A DNA stretch of 64,000 nucleotides from Shinella sp032095155 (GCF_049199905.1 NZ_JBLZPK010000060.1:248001-312000); one strand, 5' to 3'. Positions 53,989 through 63,261 are shown, counted from the first letter of the stretch. Notes: generated by a model not told the origin, from the letters alone. Translations and numbers: made by a program.

Positions 53989-55735
53989 ATGCGCCTAACC
54001 ATCAAGTTGAAGCTGGGCCTTGCCTTCGGCTTCCTGATCATCCTTCTGTGTGTTTCGGCCGGTATCGGCATCCGCAGCCTCAGCGAAATGAACACGCTGC
54101 GCAACGACCTCATCGAGGGTCCGATCCAGCAGGACGACTATGCCAACGATCTCGCGGCCGCCTTCGACGGGCTTGGCCTTGCCGAAGGCGACCTGCTGAT
54201 GGCCACTACGCCGGAGCGGGCGAACAAAGCGAAGGCGACCATCACCGCCGAGCGGGCCGCCTTCGAAAAGGCGCTCAACGACGGCCAGAACGACGCGACC
54301 GGCGAATTCAAGGCCAAGTGGCAGGAAGTCCGCGACTTCTGGGATGACTATATGGCCATCAACGACCGCGTCGTCTCGCTGGTCGGCTCCGGCCAGCGCG
54401 ATCTCGCGCTTGAACTCAATCAGACCGATGGCGCTGCCGCCTCCGACAAGCTCGACACGATGACCGCAGGCCTTTCGGCCCTAACCGAGACGGCCATCAG
54501 CGATTCCGACACCGTGGCCGACGCCAGCTATGTGACGGCCTTCTACACGCTGGTCACGCTGACGGTCGCCGCCTTCCTGCTTTCGGTCGGTGCCGCTCTC
54601 TGGATCGCGCTCGGCATCAATACAGGCCTGCGCAAGATCAGGACGGTCGCGGAAGCCGTCGCCGTCGGCGATCTCAATCAGACGGTCGAGATCAAGACGA
54701 ACGACGAGATCAAGGACCTTGTCGACACCATCAATGTGATGACCGGCAACCTGCGCAACACCGCCACCATCGCCGACCAGATCGCCAATGGCGACCTGAC
54801 CGTCACGCCGAAGCCTCTCTCCGACCAGGATACGCTCGGCCTGTCGCTGGAAAGCATGGTGGAACGCCTGCGCGGTGTCGTCGCGGACGCTCTTTCCGCC
54901 GCCAACAACGTCTCCTCCGGCAGCCAGGAACTGTCGGCGAGCTCCGAGCAGCTCTCGCAGGGCGCGACCGAGCAGGCGTCCTCCGCCGAAGAGGCCTCCG
55001 CCTCGATGGAGGAAATGGCCGCCAACATCAAGCAGAACGCCGACAACGCCGCCCAGACGGAGAAGATCGCCCGTCAATCGGCCAAGGATGCCGAAGCTTC
55101 CGGCGAGGCGGTCGGCCGTGCGGTCGGCGCCATGCGAACCATCGCGGAAAAGATCTCCATCGTTCAGGAAATCGCACGCCAGACCGACTTGCTCGCGCTG
55201 AACGCCGCCGTGGAAGCAGCCCGTGCCGGCGAACACGGCAAGGGCTTTGCCGTCGTCGCCTCGGAAGTGCGCAAGCTCGCCGAACGCAGCCAGGCGGCNN
55301 NNNNNNNNNNNNNNNNNNNNNNNCATCCGCAAGACCGCCGAATTGATCTCGGAAATCTCTGCGGCCTGCCGCGAGCAGGATATCGGCGCCTCGCAGATCA
55401 ATGAAGCGATCCAGCAGCTCGACAAAGTGACCCAGCAGAACGCCGGGGCCTCCGAAGAGATGTCCGGCACGTCGGAAGAACTCGCCGCCCAGGCGGAAGA
55501 ACTTCAGACCTCGATTGCCTTCTTCCGCGTCGATCGTGCGGCAGGTGTTCCGGCGTCCGCCCAGCGCCGTCCGGCACCCGTCGCAGCCCGCCCTGCGGCG
55601 AAGTCCACTGCGGCACCGGCTCGCAAATCCGACAACAGCGTCAATGCCCAACAGGCCCGCGCCCGCGGTTTTGCCCTCGACATGTCGATGGGCGGTCCGG
55701 ATGCCGACGACGCAGACTTCAGGGAAAGCGCTTGA
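53989..55735 (+). CDS. Methyl-accepting chemotaxis protein (second copy), interrupted by assembly gap
   Basis: Paralogue of the preceding receptor. TM1 is about residues 9-30, then a distinct periplasmic four-helix sensor (about 35-170), TM2 about 180-205, a HAMP plus a second HAMP-like stretch (VGDLNQTVEIKTNDEIKDLVDTINVMTGNLRN, IADQIANGDLTV), and a kinase-control domain nearly identical to the first copy. A 25-N run (55299-55323) sits at the same place. ATG 53989 has AAGGAGA before it; the in-frame ATG 53905 lies in the intergenic spacer. Sensor domains differ while signalling domains are almost the same, so the two likely respond to different ligands through one array. Confidence 0.9.
55299..55323. 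other. Assembly gap (25 N) in the second receptor gene
   Basis: Same size and position as the gap in the first receptor gene, and again out of frame across it. The near-identical flanks explain why the assembly broke here. Confidence 0.95.
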
Positions 55736-55737
55736 TC

Positions 55738-56232
55738 ATGGCCGGCACGTCCTCCGAATCCCAGTACGTCACCTTCTCCCTCGACAACGAGGTCTTCGCG
55801 GTCCCGGTTTCCGTGGTTCGGGAAATCCTTGACCATGAGGATGCCTTCAGGATCCCGCATGGGCCGGAATACCTGCTCGGTCTCAGGGACGTGCGCGGCC
55901 AGGGCGTGCCGGTCATCGATCTGCGTCTTCGTCTCGGCATGACGAAGACCGAGAAGACGCCGCACACGCGCGCACTCGTGCTCGATGTGCCGATCGGCGA
56001 AAAGACCCTGACACTGGGCCTTGTCGCCGACCGCGTCTACGAGGTCATTCCCTTCCGCAACGAGGAAATCGAGGGCGCGCCTGATATCGGCGTGCGCTGG
56101 CCGTCCGATTACATTGCCGGCGTCGTGCGCCGCAATGGCGGCTTCGTCGTCATCGTCGATCTCGCCCGCCTGTTCTCCGGCGCGGAGGTGGCGATGATGG
56201 GTTCGGCAAACCGTCTCGCCGCTACGGCATAA
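55738..56232 (+). CDS. cheW: Chemotaxis coupling protein CheW (second copy)
   Basis: A 164-residue CheW fold: QYVTFSLDNEVFAVPVSVVREILDHEDAFRIPHGPEYLLGLRDVRGQGVPVIDLRLRLGM, then LGLVADRVYEVIPFRNEEIEG and RRNGGFVVIVDLARLF. ATG 55738 starts 2 bases after the receptor stop; a TTG two codons earlier is less likely. The two CheW proteins differ clearly and may serve different receptor classes. Confidence 0.94.
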   Translation: MAGTSSESQYVTFSLDNEVFAVPVSVVREILDHEDAFRIPHGPEYLLGLRDVRGQGVPVIDLRLRLGMTKTEKTPHTRALVLDVPIGEKTLTLGLVADRVYEVIPFRNEEIEGAPDIGVRWPSDYIAGVVRRNGGFVVIVDLARLFSGAEVAMMGSANRLAATA

Positions 56233-56246
56233 TTCAGGAGAGCGGC

Positions 56247-57098
56247 GTGGGAGCAGCATTGCGGGCGCAGGCGAGCGAAGACGGCTTGACCAGCCGGAAT
56301 TTCGAGGCGCTGTCGCGCTATATCTACGACTATAGCGGTATCAAGATGCCGATCACGAAGTTGACGATGCTGGAAGGCCGCCTGCGGCGCCGTCTCAGGG
56401 CCACCGGCATTCCCAATTTCAACGCCTATTGCGACTATCTCTTCAAACACGGCGGTATCGAGAAGGAAGCGATCTTCCTGATCGACGCCGTCACGACCAA
56501 CAAGACGGACTTCTTCCGCGAGCCGAAGCATTTCGAATTCATGGAGCGCACCGGCCTGCCGGAACTCGCCGCCGCCGGACACAAGCGGCTGCGGCTGTGG
56601 AGTGCCGCCTGCTCCATCGGTGCCGAGCCCTATACGATGGCGATGGTTCTGCAGGATTTCGCCGACACCACACCGGGTATCGACTACCGCATTCTCGCGA
56701 CCGACCTTTCGACCGACGTGCTGCAGGCCGCCCGCCGCGGCGTCTATCCCCGCGACATGGTTCAGCCCGTGCCGGCGGACGTGCAGCGGCGCTACGTGAT
56801 GGTTTCGCGCGACGCCGCACGCGGCGAAGTGCGCATCCATCCACGGCTACGCGCGACCATCGGCTTTGCCCGCATGAACCTCATGGACAGCGCCTATAAG
56901 GTGGGCGAGCCCATGCACATGATCTTCTGCCGCAATGTGCTGATCTATTTCGACAAGCCGACGCAGGCCAAGGTGCTGTCACGGCTCTGCGATTGCCTCA
57001 TCCCCGGCGGCTATCTCTATGTCGGTCACTCCGAAACGGTCACCGGCATTTCCCTGCCGGTGCGCCAGGTCGCCAACACGGTTTTCAAGAAGATCTGA
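56247..57098 (+). CDS. cheR: Chemoreceptor methyltransferase CheR
   Basis: A 283-residue S-adenosylmethionine-dependent enzyme that methylates receptor glutamates. The N-terminal helical domain contains GIKMPITKLTMLEGRLRRRLRATGIPNFNAYCDYLF; the methyltransferase core has TTNKTDFFREPKHF and HMIFCRNVLIYFDKPTQAKVL. The cofactor-binding loop reads LWSAACSIGAEPYTMAM, where most CheR proteins have a G-S/T-G-E-E type loop; the change is conservative but notable. The start is GTG 56247, with AGGAGAG before it, and the stop overlaps cheB by one base. Confidence 0.94.
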   Translation: MGAALRAQASEDGLTSRNFEALSRYIYDYSGIKMPITKLTMLEGRLRRRLRATGIPNFNAYCDYLFKHGGIEKEAIFLIDAVTTNKTDFFREPKHFEFMERTGLPELAAAGHKRLRLWSAACSIGAEPYTMAMVLQDFADTTPGIDYRILATDLSTDVLQAARRGVYPRDMVQPVPADVQRRYVMVSRDAARGEVRIHPRLRATIGFARMNLMDSAYKVGEPMHMIFCRNVLIYFDKPTQAKVLSRLCDCLIPGGYLYVGHSETVTGISLPVRQVANTVFKKI

Positions 57099-58186
57099 TG
57101 CCCCTTCCCGGCCGCAAAATCCGCGTTCTCATCATCGACGATTCCGCAAGCGTGCGTCAGGCGCTGACCCATGTGCTGGAAGAGGACCCCGAGATCGAAG
57201 TGATGGGCGCGGCCTCCGACCCTTTCATGGCGGCGAAGAAGATCCAGGAAGAGTTGCCCGACGTCATCACGCTCGACGTGGAAATGCCGCGCATGGACGG
57301 CATCACCTTCCTGCGCAAGATCATGTCGCAGCGGCCGATCCCCGTCGTCATGTGCTCCTCGCTGACCGAGGAAGGCTCCGAGACGCTGATGCAGGCACTG
57401 GAAGCCGGCGCCGTCGATATCATCCTGAAACCGAAGATCGGAGCGGCCGATCATCTCGCCGAATCCGGCACGCGCATCCGCGAGGCGGTCAAGGGGGCGG
57501 CCGTTGCCCGCCTCGGCACGAACCGCCGCAGCGCCGCCGCAAGCGGCCCGACGGCAAAGCTCACCGCCGATGCCGTGCTGCCCCCGCCGACCGGCCGCGC
57601 CATGGCCAAGACGACGGAAATGGTCGCCTGCATCGGCGCCTCGACCGGCGGCACGGAGGCGCTGCGCGTTCTCCTGGAACAGTTGCCGGCCAATTCGCCC
57701 GGCATCGTCATCGTCCAGCACATGCCGGAGAAATTCACCGCCGCCTTCGCCAAGCGGCTGAACAGCCTCTGCGAAGTCGAGGTCAAGGAAGCGGTGCACG
57801 GAAACCCCGTGCTGCGCGGCCATGTGCTGATCGCACCCGGCGACCGCCACATGATGCTGGAACGGCAAGGCGCCCGCTACCATGTCGCGGTGCGCGAAGG
57901 CCCGCTCGTCTCGCGCCACCGGCCCTCCGTCGACGTGCTCTTCCGCTCCGCCGCCCGCGCGGCGGGTGCAAACGCCATGGGCGTGATCATGACCGGCATG
58001 GGCGATGACGGCGCCCGCGGCATGGCAGAGATGCACCAGGCCGGCGCCTATACGGTGGCGCAGGATGAGGCGAGTTCCATCGTCTTCGGCATGCCGAAGG
58101 AAGCCATCGCCCACGGCGGCGTCGACAGGATCCTGCCGCTTGACCAGCTCGCCCGCGAAATCCTCGCCGCCGACCGGCGCCGATAG
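57098..58186 (+). CDS. cheB: Chemoreceptor methylesterase/deamidase CheB
   Basis: A 362-residue response regulator esterase. The receiver domain has acidic D14/D15 (LIIDDSAS), phospho-acceptor D60 (TLDVEMPRMDG) and Lys111 (ILKPK). After a linker of about 45 residues, the catalytic domain shows the Ser-His-Asp triad: S182 (IGASTGGTE), H208 (VQHMPEKF) and D304 (TGMGDDGARGM). It removes receptor methyl groups and deamidates glutamines when phosphorylated by CheA. ATG 57098 overlaps the cheR stop. Confidence 0.96.
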   Translation: MPLPGRKIRVLIIDDSASVRQALTHVLEEDPEIEVMGAASDPFMAAKKIQEELPDVITLDVEMPRMDGITFLRKIMSQRPIPVVMCSSLTEEGSETLMQALEAGAVDIILKPKIGAADHLAESGTRIREAVKGAAVARLGTNRRSAAASGPTAKLTADAVLPPPTGRAMAKTTEMVACIGASTGGTEALRVLLEQLPANSPGIVIVQHMPEKFTAAFAKRLNSLCEVEVKEAVHGNPVLRGHVLIAPGDRHMMLERQGARYHVAVREGPLVSRHRPSVDVLFRSAARAAGANAMGVIMTGMGDDGARGMAEMHQAGAYTVAQDEASSIVFGMPKEAIAHGGVDRILPLDQLAREILAADRRR

Positions 58187-58366
58187 GGTAAAAGCACGCT
58201 ATCTCTCTGTTTTCATGCAACTCCGCGCCGAAAACGATCGTACCCCTTCGTTCGGAAGTTTCCGGATTTTCACCACCCGTTAACCATAATTGGCGACAGT
58301 GAAGAGACACCATGCAGGGTGTTTTGTTCGAGCGATGACCGGCTCACGAACCGATCCGGAGAGGCC

Positions 58367-59074
58367 ATGCCCGTCATCACCTTCGCCAACACCAAGGGCG
58401 GCGCCGGCAAGACGACCGCGGTGCTTTTGCTTGCGACCGAGCTTGCCCGTCTCGGCTTTCGCGTCTCGGTGCTCGATGCCGATCCGCAGCACTGGATCAC
58501 CCGCTGGCATGAAAACTCCGAGGGCGCGCTCGGCAAGCGCCTCAATGTCGTGCCCTATGTCACTATGAGCACGATCGACCGGCAGCTCGCCGAGGAAAAG
58601 GCCCGCGCCGATTTCGTGCTGATCGACCTGCCGGGCTCGCGCAGTTCGCTCCTCGCCAAGGCCGTCGGCCATGCCGACTATGTGCTGATCCCCGTGCAGG
58701 GCTCGGCGATGGACGCCCAGGGCGGCGCCAATGTCATTGAGCTCCTGCACTATCTCGAAGACAAGGCCAATATCCGCATCCGCCATTCCGTCGTGCTCAC
58801 CCGCGTCAACTCCATGGTGACAACGCGGGCGATGAATGCCGTGAAGGACCTGCTCGCAGCCCGCCGCGTCCATCTCCTGGAAACTCCGATCATCGAACGC
58901 TCCGCCTTCCGCGACATTTTCGGCTGCGGGGGAACGCTTTACTCGATGGACGCCAAACGCGTCAGCAACCTCGACAAGGCGCAGGAAAACGCCCGTGCGC
59001 TGGCGCTCGAGGTGCTCAAGCAGATTCCGGCCACCGTCGCTCCGGCAACCAACAGCCTGAAGGACGTGGCATAA
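58367..59074 (+). CDS. ParA/MinD-family ATPase at the end of the chemotaxis cluster
   Basis: A 235-residue deviant-Walker ATPase. The N-terminal motif is FANTKGGAGKTTAVLLLATELARLGFRVSVLDADPQ, with the signature Lys of the ParA type; Walker B is FVLIDLPGSRS. In other proteobacteria ParA homologues encoded in che clusters (ParC, PpfA) place cytoplasmic or polar chemoreceptor arrays and ensure their partition, which is the favoured role here; a chromosome or plasmid partner ParB gene is absent. ATG 58367 has GGAGAGG before it; an in-frame ATG at 58319 is less likely. It follows cheB by 180 bases without an obvious terminator. Confidence 0.88.
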   Translation: MPVITFANTKGGAGKTTAVLLLATELARLGFRVSVLDADPQHWITRWHENSEGALGKRLNVVPYVTMSTIDRQLAEEKARADFVLIDLPGSRSSLLAKAVGHADYVLIPVQGSAMDAQGGANVIELLHYLEDKANIRIRHSVVLTRVNSMVTTRAMNAVKDLLAARRVHLLETPIIERSAFRDIFGCGGTLYSMDAKRVSNLDKAQENARALALEVLKQIPATVAPATNSLKDVA

Positions 59075-59116
59075 CCCGCGATTTGCTCCCTTCGCAGAAG
59101 AAGCGCCGGACGTGGG

Positions 59117-62100
59117 TCAGAAGCGAACCTTGACCATGCCCTTGAAGACGCGGCCCCAGCCGGGATAGTCGGGCGCGACTTCAAATTTTTCATCGAGCAG
59201 ATTATAGGCACCGGCCTCGAAGACAAAGTTCTTGTCGAACGGCTCCCAAGTCAATTGCGCGTCGAGCGTCCAGTAGCCGTCCATCACGGCGGCTGTTTGG
59301 TTGCCGTGGCGTTTGCCAATATAGTTCGCCGCAAGGGTCGCCTTCACATTCGCCTCGCTCACATAGGTGAGCGCGACTTGCCCCGCATGCCGCGGCAAGA
59401 AAGGCAGAGCGCGACCGAAACCAAAGCTTGAGGGATCCTTGTCCTGCGAAGAGGCCAGTGCATAGGTCGCTGAGAGACCGAAGCCGTGATCGAGCGCCAG
59501 ATTGCCCGTAATCGCCACGCGATCCGCCTCAGCCTTCCGGGAATCAAAATTCGAGAGCAGTATGACGTCGCTGATCGACAGATCGTGAAAAATCTGATGC
59601 TGATAATCGACCGTCGTGAAGAAGCGATCTGACCATTCGGCATCCCATTTGAGGGCGAAGGTATCCGCGTAGCCCTCCGCACCCACGCCGAACTCATTCG
59701 GTTGCAAGCCCAGAAGCCCGATCGGCGCAAGTGTGGGCGTGCTCATGTCAGTTCCCTGACGTATATAGCCGGCGCGCAACCAATGGCCTTCCGCTGGCGT
59801 CCAGGCAAGCCCGATCCGCGGCTCCAGACGGCTGATGTCGTCGTCTCCACTCATCAGCGTACCGAAGAGCCCGTATTCGGCCTCCAGGCCTGGCGCGATA
59901 TCGTGAAGCACATCGACATAAATACGACCGTAGAGACTGCTTTCCTCGATCCGGGTCGGCGGCAGTGGAATGCCCACAACCCAATCGCTCTCCTTGGCCG
60001 TACGCATGATCGACCCGCCCTCCATGCCGTAGCGCCAAGTAAGATCATCGGCCTCGAAGATGTGCTGAATAGCCGCCACATAGTTTTTCTGGTTCACCTC
60101 GGCCAGGCGGTCGAGGACCAGCGGGAACGGTGTGATATTCTGCCTCAAGCCAACATCAGCGGAAGAATAGAACAGAGCTGTGTTGACAACGTTGCGATAG
60201 TCGATCGTATGGCTCCAGCCTAATCCTGCGGTCGTGAAAGACGTGTCCAGACCGTATGTAAAGGCCATCGGAGGCGTCGACGGAATAGGTACGTCGAAAT
60301 CGAATGTAGACTTGTTGTGATTGATATAAGCAACCAAGCGGTCATCGGGCGTGATCGTGGACGTCACATAGCCAGTAGCGCTCGACACTTCCGTTTCGCT
60401 GTTGATACCAAACTGCGTCACGCCATTGTCGATGTTCCGCGTCTGATCAGGCGTTCTAGCATATTCCAGATTCAGATATCCGCTGACGGGTACCGGCTCG
60501 TTCGCATAGCCTTGAAGCTCTATTTGCCCGTTTATCCCTTCCGTGCCGGGATTGAACGTCGTTCCGACACCGACCATTCCTTCAAAAAACGGGCGTCGCA
60601 GCAGGTTCGCCGAGCGTGATCGACCAGACAGCATATGCGGATCAAGCAGCATGCCCTGAAGGAACGAGGAGAAAGAGCTGCTGTTCTGCGTATTGGTGAT
60701 GGCATTGCCGCCGTAAAAGAAGGCATTGGCGAGCGGATTCGTTCCGCCCCGCAAGGATTGGTCGATATAGGCGCTGCCGGAAAAAGCATCGAAGACAGCG
60801 TCACCATAATATTGCCCCCAGGCGTCGAGTCCCTGCAGACGAAAAGCGTTGTTCAGAGTTGAGCCCGCATCCTGATTGGCGCCGAGCGAAGCATAGTGAC
60901 CACCTTGGGCTCGTGATCGGCGAAGGAATTCCTGCGCATAGTGGATCGCCCCCTGCGCATCGTATTCGTCGATCGCGATGGCCGTGCGGACGGAGGAGAT
61001 GACAGGGTCGTTCTTGTCCAGCCGTTCGGCATTGTCGAGGGCCTGTTGCCCCGGCTCACGGGCGCCGCCTTCATAATGCGCGGCAGCCAGCATGAGCTGG
61101 GATTGCGAATGGGCCGGGTTGGCTGTCGAGGCCGCGAGAAGATCGTCCAGCGCCTTGTCGATCTCGCCGGTCTGCAAATAGTACCGGCCGCGTGCCAGGA
61201 AAGCGATGCTGAACGACGGATCGGCGGCAATCGCGAGATCGATCTCGCGCTTCGCGTCCTTCATCCGAGACTGGTCGAGATAGAAGATGGCCAGATTGGC
61301 GTGGCCGATCGCGCTTTCCGGATCCAGTGCGATCGAACGCTTCATCGCCGCTTCTGCCCTGCGCTCATCACCGCGGGCACTCTGGGCGAGACCGATATCG
61401 TTCCACACCATGGACGAACCCGGCATGAGCGTCGCGGCGCGGTCGAGGTCCGCGAGCGCAGCCTCTATATTCCCCTCGAAATCCCCGCGCAACCGCGCAC
61501 GGGCGATAAGAGCCAGTGCATCGTCAGGATCGATCGCCAGTGCCTGATCAACCGCCTCGCGCATCTGCGCGCGATCGTTGGTGAGCTGGGCGAGAAGCGC
61601 GCGGATCGCGGGCAGCGACGATTCCCCTGGAAAACGAGCTTCCGCCGCCTTGATGGTCGCAACCGCCGCCGGGATATCCTCCAGGAAACCGGCGGTATAG
61701 GCCTTCATGACGGCCGAATAGGGATCTCGCACCTCCGTCGGCGGCTTCAGAGCGAGCCTGGGACTGAGGAGCGTTCGCGCGTAATATTCGCCATAGGCCG
61801 CAATCGCCCGGCGCTTCGGGTCAAGAGCTGGCATTGCCTCCGCAAAAAAGCGGGCTGCGTCGTCATAACGCTTTTCCGCGCCGGCCACGAGCGCGTCGAG
61901 ATAGGCCACGCGCGCCTTGCCTGCGCGCGACATCGGCCTCTTGCGGGCCTCGGCCAGCGCCTCCAGAGCCGGTCCCCGCCCTTCGAGGCTGAAGCGCGTC
62001 TCCGCAAGCGTCAGCCAATCCTCAGCACTTCGCCGTTCGGGTGCAATCGCCTGGACCCGTACGTCTTCCGCGCGCATCTCCTTGACCGGCAGCGGGTTGG

Positions 62101-62869
62101 CCGGCATGAAGGTGAAACCGTCGCGCAGCGTAATATAGAAGAGCATCTGCTCACGATCGTCAGGCGTCACGATCACGAGTTTCTGCGGTGCCTGGCCCGG
62201 CGTGGCGACGGCCGCCTCGCCCTGCGCCACCTGGACACTGCCGTAGTCGTTCTTCAATTCGACCTGGCCTTCCAGCACGATCAGCGAGGTCTTGTCGCCC
62301 TGGACCGTCAGCGACCAGTCCGTGCCGCGGATCGCCGCCGTTGCCGCCGGGGTCTCGACCGCCAGCCCCTGCCCGCCACGCTCGGCGCGCGCCCACATCG
62401 TGCCGCTTTCGAGGTTGAGCATCGTGTCGCCGGCCGGCGCCATCTGCTTGACCTGAAGGGTGGAGTTGCGCCCGAGTCGCACCTGCGTGCGATCGGCAAA
62501 AAGGATTGCGAGCTGTCCGGTCGCATTGGTGCGCAGAAGATCGCCGCCCAAAAGGTTCTGATGGCGCACGACATCCTGCCAGTTCGACAGGTCGACGAAA
62601 CGCACCTCCTCGCCCAGCTTCTGATCGATGACCGAACCGGCCACCGGCCTTGCGCCGCGGTCGAGAGGATCGGCAAGCGACGCGCCGGCCTGAGCCACGA
62701 GAAGGCTGCCCGCCAACAGCGGCACGGTCAGAACGGAAAGCGACGCGATACCCGCCCGGTATCGGTACAGATGCTGGTGCCTGTGCAATCCAACCCCCAA
62801 CTGGATGCGGAAGACCGCGTGAGACCGGCTTGGAATTTGCCCTGGTCGCCTCGGCCGCAGGAAAATCAC
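59117..62869 (-). CDS. FecR-TPR-outer-membrane beta-barrel fusion protein
   Basis: A polypeptide of about 1250 residues with three parts. Residues 1-67 hold a signal-peptide-like segment (IASLSVLTVPLLAGSLLVAQAGASLA) after a basic stretch. About 95-225 is a FecR-type periplasmic domain (LLRTNATGQLAILFADRTQVRLG, VETPAATAAIRGTDWSLTVQGDKTSLIVLEGQVEL). About 280-640 are tetratricopeptide repeats (DRAATLMPGSSMVWNDIGLAQSARGDERRAEAAMKRSIALDPESAIGHANLAIFYLDQS). About 755-1250 is a TonB-receptor-like beta barrel ending AGAYNLLDEKFEVAPDYPGWGRVFKGMVKVRF with terminal Phe. I see no TonB-box or plug domain. GTG 62869 is the frame start but lies beside an assembly gap and lacks a ribosome site; TTG 62785 is another possibility. 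It stands alone on its strand. Confidence 0.8.
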   Translation of the reverse strand: MIFLRPRRPGQIPSRSHAVFRIQLGVGLHRHQHLYRYRAGIASLSVLTVPLLAGSLLVAQAGASLADPLDRGARPVAGSVIDQKLGEEVRFVDLSNWQDVVRHQNLLGGDLLRTNATGQLAILFADRTQVRLGRNSTLQVKQMAPAGDTMLNLESGTMWARAERGGQGLAVETPAATAAIRGTDWSLTVQGDKTSLIVLEGQVELKNDYGSVQVAQGEAAVATPGQAPQKLVIVTPDDREQMLFYITLRDGFTFMPANPLPVKEMRAEDVRVQAIAPERRSAEDWLTLAETRFSLEGRGPALEALAEARKRPMSRAGKARVAYLDALVAGAEKRYDDAARFFAEAMPALDPKRRAIAAYGEYYARTLLSPRLALKPPTEVRDPYSAVMKAYTAGFLEDIPAAVATIKAAEARFPGESSLPAIRALLAQLTNDRAQMREAVDQALAIDPDDALALIARARLRGDFEGNIEAALADLDRAATLMPGSSMVWNDIGLAQSARGDERRAEAAMKRSIALDPESAIGHANLAIFYLDQSRMKDAKREIDLAIAADPSFSIAFLARGRYYLQTGEIDKALDDLLAASTANPAHSQSQLMLAAAHYEGGAREPGQQALDNAERLDKNDPVISSVRTAIAIDEYDAQGAIHYAQEFLRRSRAQGGHYASLGANQDAGSTLNNAFRLQGLDAWGQYYGDAVFDAFSGSAYIDQSLRGGTNPLANAFFYGGNAITNTQNSSSFSSFLQGMLLDPHMLSGRSRSANLLRRPFFEGMVGVGTTFNPGTEGINGQIELQGYANEPVPVSGYLNLEYARTPDQTRNIDNGVTQFGINSETEVSSATGYVTSTITPDDRLVAYINHNKSTFDFDVPIPSTPPMAFTYGLDTSFTTAGLGWSHTIDYRNVVNTALFYSSADVGLRQNITPFPLVLDRLAEVNQKNYVAAIQHIFEADDLTWRYGMEGGSIMRTAKESDWVVGIPLPPTRIEESSLYGRIYVDVLHDIAPGLEAEYGLFGTLMSGDDDISRLEPRIGLAWTPAEGHWLRAGYIRQGTDMSTPTLAPIGLLGLQPNEFGVGAEGYADTFALKWDAEWSDRFFTTVDYQHQIFHDLSISDVILLSNFDSRKAEADRVAITGNLALDHGFGLSATYALASSQDKDPSSFGFGRALPFLPRHAGQVALTYVSEANVKATLAANYIGKRHGNQTAAVMDGYWTLDAQLTWEPFDKNFVFEAGAYNLLDEKFEVAPDYPGWGRVFKGMVKVRF

Positions 62870-62884
62870 GCGGGGTGGAAACAG

Positions 62885-63206
62885 NNNNNNNNNNNNNNNN
62901 NNNNNNNNNNNNNNNNNNNNNNNNNNNNNNNNNNNNNNNNNNNNNNNNNNNNNNNNNNNNNNNNNNNNNNNNNNNNNNNNNNNNNNNNNNNNNNNNNNNN
63001 NNNNNNNNNNNNNNNNNNNNNNNNNNNNNNNNNNNNNNNNNNNNNNNNNNNNNNNNNNNNNNNNNNNNNNNNNNNNNNNNNNNNNNNNNNNNNNNNNNNN
63101 NNNNNNNNNNNNNNNNNNNNNNNNNNNNNNNNNNNNNNNNNNNNNNNNNNNNNNNNNNNNNNNNNNNNNNNNNNNNNNNNNNNNNNNNNNNNNNNNNNNN
63201 NNNNNN
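62885..63206. other. Assembly gap (322 N)
   Basis: Unknown sequence between the FecR fusion gene and the YceI gene. The true 5' end and promoter of the fusion gene, or further small genes, may lie here. Confidence 0.95.
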
Positions 63207-63239
63207 ATGCCGATGCGGGAAAAGGGCCCGCCTCGGCAT
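63207..63239 (-). terminator. Hairpin after yceI-like gene, cut by the gap
   Basis: ATGCCGATGCGGG pairs with CCCGCCTCGGCAT over 13 bp with one mismatch, 23 bases past the stop of the YceI gene on the minus strand. The downstream tail is in the N run, so a T-tract cannot be confirmed. Confidence 0.55.
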
Positions 63240-63261
63240 GAGGATCCTTCCGAAGCGGGCG

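Noticed and set aside
52173..55735. Frameshifted receptor pseudogenes
   Set aside because: The frame breaks coincide exactly with the N runs and both downstream parts continue in a conserved frame, so assembly gaps explain them.
60941..62884. Very long open frame on the plus strand opposite the FecR fusion
   Set aside because: It is the antisense shadow of the FecR-TPR gene, with the Arg/Gly/His-rich composition typical of high-GC antisense frames, and it reads through the N run.
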